This document shows positions 8,092 to 17,516 of a stretch of 47,557 bases of DNA, piece by piece. Both the position numbers and the translations under genes were made by a program. Each line of letters begins with the position of its first letter. The first letter of the stretch is position 1. This DNA comes from a gamma proteobacterium symbiont of Stewartia floridana. Its GTDB lineage: Bacteria > Pseudomonadota > Gammaproteobacteria > Chromatiales > Chromatiaceae. The stretch lies in NCBI GenBank assembly GCA_003676145.1, contig NAUB01000010.1, positions 1 to 47,557 of the forward strand, written 5' to 3'. The notes beneath the pieces were generated by a model. It saw only the letters and a list, made by a program, of their open reading frames with translations. It had not been told where the DNA came from and ran no database searches.

Positions 8092-8116
8092 GCGCGGCTG
8101 ATGCCGCGCCTTTTTT
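8092..8116 (+). terminator. Second copy of the fabI-type terminator
   Basis: Stem GCGCGGC (8092-8098) and GCCGCGC (8103-8109), loop TGAT, then a C and six Ts. The stem is perfect, unlike the first copy. Read on the minus strand it is followed by TTTATTT, so it may also stop ppiD transcripts arriving from the right. Confidence 0.75.
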
Positions 8117-8126
8117 ATATATGTTA

Positions 8127-8302
8127 AGTCCGCAAATGAACGCTAATAAACGCAAATGGTTTTAGTGATGCGGATCGGCCTGGAGCCATTGATTAAAACG
8201 CAACTGGATGCCAATCACCGTAAATGTGAAATACGCATCCAGTTCAAGACGCTATTTAAATTTGCGCTTCTTATTTGCGTTTTTAGCGTTCATTTGCGGA
8301 CT
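8127..8302. repeat. Inverted repeat of the CCGCAAATGAACGC family
   Basis: AGTCCGCAAATGAACGCTA at 8127-8145 has its exact 19-bp reverse complement at 8284-8302, ten bases from the ppiD stop codon. The arms continue imperfectly inward with AATAAACGCAAATGG against its mirror. A related single copy is at 7890-7920, and a partial inverse copy (TTATTTGCGTTCATTTGG) ends at about 8071. Relatives occur at 19901-19981 and 38268-38354. Confidence 0.75.
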
Positions 8303-8311
8303 AAAATATTC

Positions 8312-10216
8312 TTACTCGCTATCCTGCTTAAGAAGGATCTGCACATCGGCACGGGATTCGAGATCTTCCAGTACCCGATCGTAGTAGCTTCTGCTATACA
8401 GACGCCGCATGTTTTCAACCTGCTGCACTTGACTCTCATCCGAGACGGATTCACCTTCGGTGACCTGTGAGAGTGCGAATACGGCAAAGTCACCCTGGGC
8501 CAGCTTGACACTGCCTGGCGTGATCTCTCCCGCTTGCGGCTTCGCGGTACGGAACAGTTCGCTCGACAGGGCCGGTGGCAGCTCTCTGCTGTTGCGGGTT
8601 ACGGTGATCGGTCCGGTTACCGGATAAGTGCCGGCGACCTGCATCAGCGGATTGGAAGTGGAAATCTCAGCCACACGCTTGGCCGCTTCTGCTCCGGCCT
8701 GCTCTTCCGCCTTCTGTTTGGTGAGCAGCTCGACGATCCGGCTGCGCACATCGTCCAGAGGCTCAACCGACGCCTCCTGGTGATCCAATACCCGTACCAC
8801 CACGGAACTGGTGGCGTCGAGTTCGATCAATTCACTGTTATTACGCTCTTTCAGAACATCGTCACTGAATGCTGCACCCAGTACTTTGGGTTTCGCGAGT
8901 GGGCCCGCCTGCTGATCGCGAGTCATCCATTCGCTCACTTCCACGCTCAGTCCCAGAGCAGATGCCGAAGACTCCAGGGAGGTGGGATCGTCATAACTCA
9001 GATTGGCCAGCTCTTCTGCCATCTCAAAGTAGAGTTTTTCACCCTCTGCCAGGCGGTAGCCTTTCTCCACTTCCGTTTTGGCATCGTCGAATGGTTTGAC
9101 ACTGCCAGCCTTTATGCCGGTGAGTTTAATCAGATGAAAACCGAAGTTACTGCGCACCGGATCACTCACAGCACCCTCTTCGAGGGTGAATACGGCATTC
9201 TCGAAAGCCGGATCCATGATGCCCTTGCCAAACATCCCCAGGTCACCCCCTGATGCGGCTGAGCCGGGATCCTGTGAGTGCTGCCTGGCCAGTTCGGCGA
9301 AAGACTCACCTGCACGAACCTTTTCCGCCAGATCCTCGATCTTCTGTTTCGCCTCATCAACGGCTGTCTGATCAGCATCCGCGGTGACCTGAATCAGAAT
9401 ATGGCTCGCCTGCCGCTGTTCCGGCAGACCATAGAGATCCTGGTTGTCGTCGTAGAAGCCACGCAACAGCTCATCATCGACATCGACGGTCTCACCGATC
9501 GCTGCGGCATCCAACAGGATGTATTCGAGCTTGATCTTCTCCGGCGAGATGAAGGCGCTCTCATTGCTCTCGTAGAAAGAGGTCACCTCACTGTCAGTCA
9601 CAGAGTTGTCCACCAGGTAATCCGCGGCCGGAATGGTGAAGTAGGTGATCTCACGGGTCTGCTTCTGCAGACGATCGCTCTCACTGACTTCGCGCGGGGT
9701 GATGAAGGTCGCGCTCTCCACCGCCTGGGTCAGCTGCTCGGCAACCAGCGCGCGTCTGACACGCTCTTCAAAGCCGGCCGGGGAGAGTCCCTGCAGCTGC
9801 AGTGAGCGCTCATAGGTCTCTTGATCGAAGCGTCCATCCTTGTGAAAGATCGACATGCTCAAAATCGCCGCCTGGATCATGCTGTTGCCGGCACGCAATC
9901 CCATCTCATGGGAGGCCTGTTGCAGCACTTCATCGTTGACCATACGGTTGAGCACCTCTTTTCTCATCCGTACATCATCGAACAGTTCCGGCCGATAGGC
10001 TGAACCCAGCTGATCGCGCAGCTGCTGACGAAAACGTTGGAACTGGGACTCCAGACTGCGCTCAGTGATCTCCACGCCGTTGACGCTGGCAGCCAGAGGT
10101 TCTGAACCGATTCCCAGGTAGGACTGAATACCCCATAGTGCAAATGGGATTGAGATGAGGATAACGATTGCCCAAGCGATCCAGCCCTGAGCCTTATCTC
10201 TGATTTCCTGAAGCAT
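8312..10216 (-). CDS. ppiD: Periplasmic folding chaperone/peptidyl-prolyl isomerase PpiD
   Basis: A 634-residue protein (623 in E. coli) anchored in the inner membrane by one span (about 12-34, following MLQEIRDKAQGW), with the rest in the periplasm. A SurA-type N-terminal chaperone domain follows the anchor. A parvulin (PPIC) domain lies near 266-365, recognisable from QASHILIQV, the SQDPGSAASGGDLGMFGKG stretch and GFHLIKL. The C-terminal half is a second chaperone-like region. PpiD helps newly exported outer-membrane and periplasmic proteins to fold near the translocon. It follows hupB and two tRNA genes on the same strand, as in pseudomonads, but a terminator at 10276-10305 lies between the tRNAs and ppiD, so it probably has its own promoter. 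It converges with fabI. Confidence 0.93.
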   Translation of the reverse strand: MLQEIRDKAQGWIAWAIVILISIPFALWGIQSYLGIGSEPLAASVNGVEITERSLESQFQRFRQQLRDQLGSAYRPELFDDVRMRKEVLNRMVNDEVLQQASHEMGLRAGNSMIQAAILSMSIFHKDGRFDQETYERSLQLQGLSPAGFEERVRRALVAEQLTQAVESATFITPREVSESDRLQKQTREITYFTIPAADYLVDNSVTDSEVTSFYESNESAFISPEKIKLEYILLDAAAIGETVDVDDELLRGFYDDNQDLYGLPEQRQASHILIQVTADADQTAVDEAKQKIEDLAEKVRAGESFAELARQHSQDPGSAASGGDLGMFGKGIMDPAFENAVFTLEEGAVSDPVRSNFGFHLIKLTGIKAGSVKPFDDAKTEVEKGYRLAEGEKLYFEMAEELANLSYDDPTSLESSASALGLSVEVSEWMTRDQQAGPLAKPKVLGAAFSDDVLKERNNSELIELDATSSVVVRVLDHQEASVEPLDDVRSRIVELLTKQKAEEQAGAEAAKRVAEISTSNPLMQVAGTYPVTGPITVTRNSRELPPALSSELFRTAKPQAGEITPGSVKLAQGDFAVFALSQVTEGESVSDESQVQQVENMRRLYSRSYYDRVLEDLESRADVQILLKQDSE

Positions 10217-10275
10217 GATCAGTGACTCGAAATATTATTATTACCAGGATCAAATATCCGGGTATCTGGTTAAAC

Positions 10276-10305
10276 AAAAACGGGGTATCTGGTTGAGATA
10301 CCCCG
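10276..10305 (-). terminator. Rho-independent terminator after the tRNA-Val/tRNA-Asp genes
   Basis: On the minus strand a perfect 10-bp stem CGGGGTATCT/AGATACCCCG (10281-10290, 10296-10305) with a five-base loop is followed directly by TTTTTGTTT. It sits 15 bases past the tRNA-Asp 3' end. A partial direct copy of its arm (GGGTATCTGGTT) lies at about 10260-10271. Confidence 0.88.
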
Positions 10306-10319
10306 TTAATGATTAATGT

Positions 10320-10396
10320 TGGCGGAGCGGACGGGACTCGAACCCGCGACCCCCGGCGTGACAGGCCGGTATTCTAACCAACTGAACTACCGCTCC
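10320..10396 (-). tRNA. tRNA-Asp (anticodon GTC)
   Basis: The reverse complement begins GGAGCGGTAGTTCAGTTGG and ends with an encoded CCA. The acceptor stem GGAGCGG/CCGCTCC is perfect, the anticodon loop CTGTCAC sits on a CCGGC/GCCGG stem, and the T-arm contains GGTTCGAGTCC. The length is 77 nt including CCA. It lies 4 bases downstream of tRNA-Val on the same strand. Confidence 0.97.
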
Positions 10397-10400
10397 TAAA

Positions 10401-10476
10401 TGGTGGGTGCTGCAGGGATCGAACCTGCGACCCTCGCCTTGTAAGGGCGATGCTCTCCCAGCTGAGCTAAGCACCC
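10401..10476 (-). tRNA. tRNA-Val (anticodon TAC)
   Basis: The reverse complement begins GGGTGCTTAGCTCAGCTGGG and ends CACCCACCA, with CCA encoded. The anticodon loop CTTACAA sits on a perfect CGCCC-type stem, and the T-arm contains GGTTCGATCC. It is 76 nt long and lies 14 bases downstream of hupB, so it is probably processed from the hupB transcript. Confidence 0.97.
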
Positions 10477-10490
10477 TGGTAGAAGGCGCG

Positions 10491-10763
10491 CTAGTTTATT
10501 GCATCCTTCAACGCTTTACCAGCTTTAAATGACGGGATTTTCGATGCTTTGATCTTAATCGTCTCGCCGGTCTGGGGATTGCGGCCTTCACGGGCAGCGC
10601 GTTCTTTCACGGAAAAGGTGCCAAATCCCACCAGAGAGAGCGTATCACCGGCTTTCATCGCTTCAGTCACAGCGTTGACCATACCGTCAAGCGCCCGTCC
10701 TGCAGCGGCCTTGGAAATATCCGCGGATTCCGCCATTGCCTCAATTAGTTCGGCCTTATTCAT
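10491..10763 (-). CDS. hupB: DNA-binding protein HU-beta
   Basis: A 90-residue nucleoid protein, the exact family length. It starts [12 protein letters not shown], has the GFGTFSV strand before the DNA-embracing arm, the arm signature GRNPQTGE, and ends with the lysine-containing helix [13 protein letters not shown] bends DNA non-specifically and compacts the nucleoid as a dimer. It lies directly downstream of lon, as in many gammaproteobacteria, and upstream of two tRNA genes. A strong promoter match at 10848-10876 suggests independent transcription. A perfect 14-bp GC-rich palindrome (10821-10834) lies in its leader or at the lon 3' end. Confidence 0.97.
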   Translation of the reverse strand: MNKAELIEAMAESADISKAAAGRALDGMVNAVTEAMKAGDTLSLVGFGTFSVKERAAREGRNPQTGETIKIKASKIPSFKAGKALKDAIN

Positions 10764-10847
10764 TAATCAGTTTCCCCTATGGTCTGGGCGGATCATTCCG
10801 CCTTACGAATTATATGTAATGGCCCTGCAGGGCCCGAAACGCCAGAG

Positions 10848-10876
10848 TTTATACCGGCTGCCTGACAACCTGTCAA
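10848..10876 (-). promoter_or_regulatory. Probable sigma-70 promoter of hupB
   Basis: On the minus strand TTGACA (10871-10876) and TATAAA (10848-10853) are separated by 17 bases. The predicted transcript would start near 10841, about 78 bases before the hupB start codon. Confidence 0.65.
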
Positions 10877-10948
10877 GCAATGGCCTACGCGAAAATGCCG
10901 CAATAAGCCAAGCTGTGACAGGTCTTCATGTTCTAAATTTACGGTGTA

Positions 10949-13396
10949 TTAATGCTTGGTGGGCGCCCCAGTCTTTTTGCCAGCCTCCTGGCCGCGCTTT
11001 CTACTCGGTTTTTCAGCCTCTCCAGACTCCTTCTCCTTCTGCGGCTGAGGGGTGTCATTGAGTGCGATCTGTAACACTTCATCGATCCAGCGGACCGGGA
11101 TAATTTCCAGGTTTTGCTTGATATTCTTGGGAATTTCAACAAGATCCCTCTCATTTTCTTCCGGAATGATCACCGTGGCAATGCCACCCCGGTGGGCAGC
11201 AAGCAACTTCTCCTTGAGTCCGCCGATCGGCAGCACTTCACCGCGCAGGGTGATCTCACCGGTCATCGCCACATCCGCTTTCACCGGAATTTTGGTCAAC
11301 GCCGAGACCAGACTGGTACACATGCCGACACCGGCACTGGGACCATCTTTCGGCGTGGCCCCCTCCGGCACATGGATATGTACATCGTATTTCTGGTGGA
11401 ACTCCTCTTCCAGGCCGAGTGATTCGGCACGGCTTCTGACCACTGTCATGGCCGCCTGAATCGACTCCTGCATAACCTCACCCAACTGACCGGTATGGCT
11501 CAATCGTCCCTTACCGGGCATCAGAGCGGCCTCTATGCGCAGCAACTCGCCTCCCACTTCGGTCCAGGCCAGACCGGTGACCTGACCCACCTGATCGTGC
11601 TCGTCGGCCCGCCCGTAGCGAAAACGTTTCACGCCCAGATAGTCTTCGAGGCGCTTCGGCGTCAGTGTCACCTTGGTCTTGGTCTTCTTCAGCAGAATCT
11701 CCTTGACCACCTTACGACAGATCTTGGCGATCTCCCGCTCCAGGTTTCTCACCCCGGCCTCTCGGGTGTAGTAACGGACGATATCCCGAATCGCCGACTC
11801 TCTGACAATCAGCTCTTCCGGTTTCAGGCCATTGTTCTCCATCTGTTTGCGTACCAGATAGCGCTCGGCAATGTTGACCTTCTCATCCTCGGTGTAACCG
11901 GAGAGGCGGATCACTTCCATACGATCCAGCAGGGCCGCCGGAATATTCAATGTGTTGGCAGTGGCAACGAACATCACCTCAGAGAGATCGAAATCGACCT
12001 CCAGATAGTGGTCGTTAAAGGTATGGTTCTGTTCCGGATCCAGCACCTCCAGCAGCGCCGAGGCGGGATCGCCCCGGAAGTCCATCGCCATCTTGTCGAT
12101 TTCATCGAGCAGAAACAGGGGATTTCGAGTCTTGACCTTGCTCAGATTGTTGATGATCTTGCCAGGCAGCGCACCGATATAGGTACGACGATGGCCGCGT
12201 ATTTCAGCCTCATCCCTGACTCCGCCAAGGGCCATGCGGGTGAATTTACGGTTGGTCGCCCGGGCAATGGACTGACCGAGTGAGGTCTTACCCACACCTG
12301 GAGGCCCAACCAGACAGAGGATCGGCCCCTTCAGCTTGCGCACACGCTGCTGTACGGCCAGGTACTCGAGAATACGTTCCTTGACCTTATCCAGACCATA
12401 GTGATCCTCATCGAGCACGGTATTGGCGGCGCCAATGTCATTGCGGATCTTACTGCGTTTCTTCCAGGGCAGGCCGACCAGGGTGTCGATGTAGTTGCGC
12501 ACCACGGTCGCTTCGGCTGACATCGGCGACATCAGCTTGAGTTTGTTCAGTTCGTTGTTGGCCTTCTCCTTGGCCTCTGCGGTCATCCCGGCATTTTCGA
12601 TCTTTTTGGTCAGATCCTCGATCTCGTTGGGCGCATCATCCATTTCACCCAGCTCTTTCTGAATGGCCTTCATCTGCTCATTCAGGTAGTACTCACGCTG
12701 ATTCTTCTCCATCTGACGCTTGACCCGCCCACGGATCCGTTTCTCCATCTGCAGGATGTCGTTCTCACCCTCCATCAGCCCCATCAGGTGCTCCAGACGT
12801 TCCCTGACGTTGGGCATCTCCAGCACATGCTGCTTCTCCTCAAGCTTGAGGGACATATGCGCGGCGATGGTGTCGGCCAGACGACTCGGGTCGTCGATAC
12901 TGGAGAGCGAGGTCAATACCTCAGGGGGTACTTTTTTGTTCAGCTTGACGTACTGATCGAACAGATTGGTGGCCGAGCGCATCAGCACCTCGGTCTCCCG
13001 GCCCGCCAGATCGATATTGTCAGTCAGGGTTTCAAGGCGGGCCGTGAAGAATTCATCATTCTCCACAAATTCGATGATCCTTGCCCGTTCCCCACCCTCG
13101 ACAAGCACCTTGACCGTACCGTCGGGAAGTTTCAGCAGCTGCAGGATGTTGGCCAGAGTACCGATGGCGTACATATCGTCGATATCCGGATCGTCCACAT
13201 CCGCACTCTTCTGTGCCGCCAACAGAATCTGCTTGTTGCTCTGCATGGCGGAATCGAGCGCCTGGATCGACTTGTCCCGGCCCACGAACAAGGGAATAAC
13301 CATGTGAGGATAGACAACCACGTCGCGTAACGGCAGAACCGGAACGATGTTGGCCGTATCTCTTGTCATACCGGTGTCTCTATATTCTTGACCCAT
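10949..13396 (-). CDS. lon: ATP-dependent protease La (Lon)
   Basis: An 815-residue cytoplasmic AAA+ serine protease that degrades misfolded and regulatory proteins. The N-terminal substrate-binding domain starts at [16 protein letters not shown], and the AAA+ module has Walker A GPPGVGKT (near 365). The protease domain carries the Ser-Lys dyad: Ser687 in [10 protein letters not shown] and Lys730 in [15 protein letters not shown] charged tail of about 30 residues rich in Lys, Glu and Gly extends past the E. coli end (784 residues). The start at 13396 is supported by a GAGG site about 8 bases upstream; an internal ATG nine codons later is the alternative. It lies between clpX and hupB in the conserved clpP-clpX-lon-hupB order. 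Confidence 0.97.
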   Translation of the reverse strand: MGQEYRDTGMTRDTANIVPVLPLRDVVVYPHMVIPLFVGRDKSIQALDSAMQSNKQILLAAQKSADVDDPDIDDMYAIGTLANILQLLKLPDGTVKVLVEGGERARIIEFVENDEFFTARLETLTDNIDLAGRETEVLMRSATNLFDQYVKLNKKVPPEVLTSLSSIDDPSRLADTIAAHMSLKLEEKQHVLEMPNVRERLEHLMGLMEGENDILQMEKRIRGRVKRQMEKNQREYYLNEQMKAIQKELGEMDDAPNEIEDLTKKIENAGMTAEAKEKANNELNKLKLMSPMSAEATVVRNYIDTLVGLPWKKRSKIRNDIGAANTVLDEDHYGLDKVKERILEYLAVQQRVRKLKGPILCLVGPPGVGKTSLGQSIARATNRKFTRMALGGVRDEAEIRGHRRTYIGALPGKIINNLSKVKTRNPLFLLDEIDKMAMDFRGDPASALLEVLDPEQNHTFNDHYLEVDFDLSEVMFVATANTLNIPAALLDRMEVIRLSGYTEDEKVNIAERYLVRKQMENNGLKPEELIVRESAIRDIVRYYTREAGVRNLEREIAKICRKVVKEILLKKTKTKVTLTPKRLEDYLGVKRFRYGRADEHDQVGQVTGLAWTEVGGELLRIEAALMPGKGRLSHTGQLGEVMQESIQAAMTVVRSRAESLGLEEEFHQKYDVHIHVPEGATPKDGPSAGVGMCTSLVSALTKIPVKADVAMTGEITLRGEVLPIGGLKEKLLAAHRGGIATVIIPEENERDLVEIPKNIKQNLEIIPVRWIDEVLQIALNDTPQPQKEKESGEAEKPSRKRGQEAGKKTGAPTKH

Positions 13397-13431
13397 TCAC
13401 TTGTCCTCATTAGGCAGCGGCCTGCCTGAAA

Positions 13432-13461
13432 ATACTTCAACTGCAGGTAATACAGTGTCAA
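13432..13461 (-). promoter_or_regulatory. Candidate promoter of lon
   Basis: A perfect -35 TTGACA (complement of 13456-13461) and AAGTAT (complement of 13432-13437) are 18 bases apart, upstream of the lon start at 13396. The -10 is only a fair match. I saw no convincing sigma-32 box, but heat-shock control cannot be excluded. Confidence 0.4.
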
Positions 13462-13624
13462 TACAGGGGTTTGCATCTGGCAGGCGCTCAGTCGATCCAG
13501 CCTGCAGCATTTTTTATGACGGTTGATTAATGTATATATGGCCAATAGCCGTATGTTTCAAGTCTATTGTTGGAATCAATCGACGGAAAAAACCAAACAG
13601 GAATCGTGCCATATCCACCGGAAT

Positions 13625-13657
13625 TTGCCTGGTCACGACCTAGCGCCGCCCAGGCAA
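13625..13657 (-). terminator. Hairpin downstream of clpX, possible terminator
   Basis: TTGCCTGG (13625-13632) pairs with CCAGGCAA (13650-13657) across a 17-base GC-rich loop, starting 32 bases after the clpX stop. There is no clear T-run, so the terminator role is weak. Confidence 0.3.
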
Positions 13658-13688
13658 CTCTCTGGCTCCGGTAAAATGCTTAGACAGA

Positions 13689-14963
13689 TCAATCAGATGC
13701 AGCAATCTGCTTATCGTTGTTTTCGTAGATCATCAATGGATCGGATTCACCAGCAATGACGCCTTCATCCACAACCACTTTGGTGACTTCATCCATTGAG
13801 GGCAAATCATACATCGTGTCGAGTAACACTTGCTCCAAAATGGTACGCAGACCGCGTGCACCGGTCTTCCGCGCCATGGCTTTGCGGGCAATTGCACGCA
13901 GTGCGTCATCCCTGAGCTCCAGCTCACAGCCCTCCATTTCGAACAGACGGGCATACTGCTTGCTGAGTGCATTCTTCGGTTCGGTGAGAATTTTGACCAG
14001 CGAGTCCTCATCCAGCTCCTGAAGTGTGGCCACCACCGGCAAACGACCGACAAATTCGGGTATCAGACCATATTTAATCAGGTCCTCAGGCTCCACATCG
14101 ACAATGATGTCGCCCACTGAGCGGGAGTCGTCCTTACTCTTCACCTCGGCAGAGAAGCCGATTCCACCCTTTTCAGAGCGGTCTTTGATGACCTTTTCAA
14201 GGCCAGCGAATGCACCACCCACAATAAACAGGATGTTTGAGGTATTGACCTGCAGGAACTCCTGCTGAGGATGTTTTCTGCCGCCCTGGGGCGGTACGGA
14301 AGCGACGGTACCCTCAATCAGTTTCAGCAGTGCCTGCTGCACCCCTTCACCGGACACGTCACGGGTGATGGAGGGGTTATCCGATTTACGGGAAATCTTA
14401 TCGATTTCATCGATATAGACGATGCCGGTCTGTGCCTTTTCAACATCATAGTCGCACTTCTGCAGCAACTTCTGGATGATGTTTTCCACATCCTCGCCCA
14501 CATACCCGGCTTCAGTCAGGGTGGTGGCGTCGGCGATGGTGAAGGGCACGTTCAACATTCTGGCCAGGGTTTCCGCCAGCAGGGTTTTACCCGAGCCGGT
14601 GGGGCCGATCAGCAGAATATTCGATTTCGCCAGTTCGACTTCGTTGTCCTTGCCGATGACATCGAGTCGTTTGTAGTGGTTGTAGACCGCCACAGAGAGC
14701 ACCTTTTTTGCTCTCTGCTGACCGATAACATATTGATCCAGGGTCTTTTTTATTTCATGAGGCTTGGGTAGTTTGTTGATGCTGTCTTCGCCCGGCTCCT
14801 GCATCTCCTCACGGATGATGTCGTTGCAGAGTTCGACGCACTCATCGCAGATAAAAACGGAAGGGCCGGCAATCAGTTTCCGCACCTCATGCTGGCTTTT
14901 GCCGCAAAAGGAGCAATACAACAGCTTGCCGTCGTCACCTTTACCGCTCTTGTCACTGCTCAT
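13689..14963 (-). CDS. clpX: ATP-dependent Clp protease ATP-binding subunit ClpX
   Basis: A 424-residue AAA+ unfoldase, the same length as in E. coli. The N-terminal zinc-binding domain has Cys17, Cys20, Cys39 and Cys42. Walker A is GPTGSGKT (120-127), the Walker B segment reads [10 protein letters not shown], and the IGF tripeptide that docks onto ClpP is present in [10 protein letters not shown]. It unfolds tagged substrates and feeds them to ClpP. The gene follows clpP with a 145-bp gap in which I see no other gene, so it may be transcribed with clpP or from its own promoter. Confidence 0.97.
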   Translation of the reverse strand: MSSDKSGKGDDGKLLYCSFCGKSQHEVRKLIAGPSVFICDECVELCNDIIREEMQEPGEDSINKLPKPHEIKKTLDQYVIGQQRAKKVLSVAVYNHYKRLDVIGKDNEVELAKSNILLIGPTGSGKTLLAETLARMLNVPFTIADATTLTEAGYVGEDVENIIQKLLQKCDYDVEKAQTGIVYIDEIDKISRKSDNPSITRDVSGEGVQQALLKLIEGTVASVPPQGGRKHPQQEFLQVNTSNILFIVGGAFAGLEKVIKDRSEKGGIGFSAEVKSKDDSRSVGDIIVDVEPEDLIKYGLIPEFVGRLPVVATLQELDEDSLVKILTEPKNALSKQYARLFEMEGCELELRDDALRAIARKAMARKTGARGLRTILEQVLLDTMYDLPSMDEVTKVVVDEGVIAGESDPLMIYENNDKQIAASD

Positions 14964-15108
14964 ATTTCACTCCTTCAAGCCAAAATCTATCTGCTTTTTA
15001 TTTCAATCATATCTAACTGCACCTAGATGGCAAGGTTAGTGATTAAAAAACACGGACTTGATAACACGCCATCCATTGCCCGTAAAAGCCACATCACAGA
15101 AACCGATG

Positions 15109-15747
15109 TCAGCTGGTCTCACTACCACCACGATCGGACAATACCGAGTCGATCAGGCCATAGGCGACCGCTTCCTCGCCACCCATGAAATTGTCCCGCT
15201 CGGTATCTTCCTTAACTTTCTCCAGGCTCTGGCCGGTATGATCAGCCAGAATGGTGTTCAGCCGCTCTCTCAGCAGCAGAATCTCTTTCGCATGGATCTC
15301 AATATCCGTTGCCTGGCCCTGGAAACCACCCAGCGGCTGATGAATCATCATCCGCGAATTCGGCAGGCAGTAACGTTTGCCCTTGGCGCCGCCGGAGAGC
15401 AACAGGGCTCCCATACTGGCTGCCTGACCGATACACATGGTGCTGACATCCGGTTTGATGAACTGCATGGTATCGTAAATCGACAGCCCCGCGGTGACTG
15501 AGCCACCGGGCGAGTTGATATAGAGATGGATATCCTTGTCCGGATTCTCCGACTCGAGAAACAGCAACTGAGCCACGACCAGGTTGGCCATATGGTCTTC
15601 AACCGGCCCGACCAGAAAGATCACTCTCTCCTTCAACAACCTGGAGTAGATGTCAAAGGAGCGCTCACCCCGGGCGGTCTGCTCGATTACGATCGGCACG
15701 AGGCCCAGGCCTTTTGCGTCTGGCATTCCTGACACTGTATCAATCAT
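15109..15747 (-). CDS. clpP: ATP-dependent Clp protease proteolytic subunit
   Basis: A 212-residue serine protease forming the tetradecameric chamber used by ClpX. The catalytic triad is Ser111 (GQAASMGA), His136 (MMIHQPLGG) and Asp185 (DTERDNF), with the E. coli spacing. The N-terminal dozen residues are a likely propeptide before the axial-loop sequence [19 protein letters not shown]. It starts 22 bases after the tig stop, so tig and clpP are probably co-transcribed, and clpX follows. Confidence 0.97.
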   Translation of the reverse strand: MIDTVSGMPDAKGLGLVPIVIEQTARGERSFDIYSRLLKERVIFLVGPVEDHMANLVVAQLLFLESENPDKDIHLYINSPGGSVTAGLSIYDTMQFIKPDVSTMCIGQAASMGALLLSGGAKGKRYCLPNSRMMIHQPLGGFQGQATDIEIHAKEILLLRERLNTILADHTGQSLEKVKEDTERDNFMGGEEAVAYGLIDSVLSDRGGSETS

Positions 15748-15769
15748 GGTCTACGTTTCCCCTCTCCTT

Positions 15770-17059
15770 TCAACCCTGCTCCGTCAGTTCGGCAAAGGTT
15801 GTCTGCTCTTCAGTCACTGTCACCTGTTCCAGCACCCAGTCTACCACCTGATCTTCCATTACGACATTCTGCACAGCGGCCAGCTGTTTTTCGTCGTTGT
15901 AGTAGTAGTTGACCACCTCTTCAGGCTTCTCGTAACTGGCGGCAAACTCTTCAATTCTCTTCTTCACACGATCGTTATCGACCTGAATGTCGTTTTGCTT
16001 AATGATTTCACCAATAAGCAGGCCCAAAGTAACCCGTTTTTTTGCCTGGTCTTCAAACATCTCACGGGGCAGCTCAAATGATCCGCCGCCCTGGGCCAGC
16101 TGCTGACGGGTCTGATTCTTCAGCGCCTCGATCTCCTGATCGACCATCGCAGTGGGAATATCGATCGGATTCTGATCAGTCAGCAGATCCATTGCCTGGT
16201 TCTTAATACGAGCCTCAATCCGCTGCGCAAGTTCACGTGTCATGTTCTCGCGCACATCGCTCATCAGCTTGTCGACACCCTCTTCGGCACCGAACTCCTT
16301 GGCAAATTCGTCATCGACCTCAGGCAGCACCTCTTCGGCGATGTCGTTGATCTCTACTTCGAACGTTACCGGTTTATCGGCCAACTCTTCCACCCGGTAG
16401 TTTTCGGGGAATTTCAGATCGATGGAGGATTTATCACCTTTCGGCTTACCGATCAGGGCAGATTCAAAACCTTCGATCATACGGCCGGAGCCCAGCACCA
16501 GGTCCACATTCTCGGCACTGCCACCCTCAAAGACCTCGCCGTCGACGGTACCCTTGAAGCTGATTTTCACCTGATCCCCTTCAGCCGCATCACGCTCAAC
16601 ACTGCTCCAGGTTGCACGCTGTTTGCGCAGCTTCATCAGCATCTCGTCAATATCCTGATCGCCGATCTCGGCCACCGGGCGCTTGATCTCTCCGGAGAGA
16701 GGATTCAGGGTGATCTCAGGCATCACCTCAACGGTCGCCACGTAGCGGAACAGTCCATCATCTTCGCTGGACTCGCCAGGCTCGATCTTAGGCATGCCGG
16801 CAGGCTGCAGTTTCTCCTGCTGAATCGCCTCCTGGTAACTGGTTTCGATCATCTGACCGTAGACTTCCTGCAGCACCTGTCCGCCGTAATTGCGGCGCAG
16901 CAGTTTCATCGGCACCTTACCGGGACGAAAACCATCCAGTTTGGCGGTTCGGCCAATCTGCTGTAGGCGCTTCGTCACTTCCGCATCGATCTGCTCTGCA
17001 GGCAACTCGACGGTAAGACGTCGCTCAAGCCCTTCTCCCGATTCCACCGAAACTTGCAT
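15770..17059 (-). CDS. tig: Trigger factor (ribosome-associated chaperone and prolyl isomerase)
   Basis: A 429-residue cytosolic chaperone (432 in E. coli) that binds nascent chains at the ribosome exit. The ribosome-binding signature is seen as GFRPGKVPMKLLRRNYG near residues 43-60. The FKBP-type domain spans about 150-240 (DQVKISFKGTVDGEVFEGG), followed by the alpha-helical C-terminal arms. I chose the start at 17059: AGGAG lies seven bases upstream and the product begins MQVSVESGEGLERR, as in the family. A longer in-frame start at 17089 adds ten unconserved residues. It is 95 bases downstream of tRNA-Leu and is followed by clpP. Confidence 0.96.
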   Translation of the reverse strand: MQVSVESGEGLERRLTVELPAEQIDAEVTKRLQQIGRTAKLDGFRPGKVPMKLLRRNYGGQVLQEVYGQMIETSYQEAIQQEKLQPAGMPKIEPGESSEDDGLFRYVATVEVMPEITLNPLSGEIKRPVAEIGDQDIDEMLMKLRKQRATWSSVERDAAEGDQVKISFKGTVDGEVFEGGSAENVDLVLGSGRMIEGFESALIGKPKGDKSSIDLKFPENYRVEELADKPVTFEVEINDIAEEVLPEVDDEFAKEFGAEEGVDKLMSDVRENMTRELAQRIEARIKNQAMDLLTDQNPIDIPTAMVDQEIEALKNQTRQQLAQGGGSFELPREMFEDQAKKRVTLGLLIGEIIKQNDIQVDNDRVKKRIEEFAASYEKPEEVVNYYYNDEKQLAAVQNVVMEDQVVDWVLEQVTVTEEQTTFAELTEQG

Positions 17060-17153
17060 GTATCTTCTCCTGACAGCCTTATCTGTCACTAAATATCTGA
17101 ATTAAGGAAAAACTGGATTTCCTGTCGATCGCCCTTGGCAACCGCAGTTGAAA

Positions 17154-17238
<85 letters not shown>

Positions 17239-17315
17239 TGCTTTCGTATGATTCCCAGCCGATTCAAGGGGATTACCAAACAATCCAGCCCAAATACCAC
17301 AGCTGAGAATCGGCC

Positions 17316-17345
17316 ATTATAACGAGCAATGGAGCAACTCTCCAA
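17316..17345 (-). promoter_or_regulatory. Probable promoter of tRNA-Leu (and perhaps tig-clpP)
   Basis: On the minus strand TTGGAG (17340-17345) and a perfect TATAAT (17316-17321) are 18 bases apart, about 78 bases before the tRNA 5' end. Confidence 0.5.
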
Positions 17346-17516
17346 ATCTAATCTTGATTAAAACGGTGGATAATCTACCCTGGCCCGTCGGTTCGTTTGG
17401 TTAAACACCCATTAAACACATGGATTCAATGGATTATATTTCCAAAAGGATCACGCCGACTGGGCAGTTTTCAGCCGATTAGCCCTCTCATGATTGGATT
17501 TTCCGAGCGGTTGTAT

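Larger units (their letters stand above)
7834..8170 (+). repeat. Tandem duplication of a terminator plus repeat unit (period about 237-239 bp)
   Basis: The sequence from about 7834 to 7930 (terminator hairpin, then CCGCAAATGAACGC and a stretch ending AATGGTTTTA) recurs from about 8070 to 8169 with small differences. Equivalent points are 7861 and 8098 (offset 237), and 7891 and 8130 (offset 239). This fills most of the 485-bp gap between fabI and ppiD, where I see no gene. It looks like an old local duplication or two insertions of the same element. Confidence 0.75.

Noticed and set aside
7834-8311. CRISPR array from repeated CGCAAATGAACGC units
   Set aside because: Repeats are few, unevenly spaced, partly inverted and no cas gene is near; a dispersed intergenic repeat family explains them.
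10821-10834. GGCCCTGCAGGGCC palindrome as the lon terminator
   Set aside because: The stem is perfect but there is no T-run on the lon strand and a good hupB promoter lies upstream of it, so it is in the hupB leader; role unassigned.
13523-13759. Small plus-strand gene (78 codons) between lon and clpX
   Set aside because: It runs into the clpX 3' end antisense, has no clear ribosome site and no recognisable feature.
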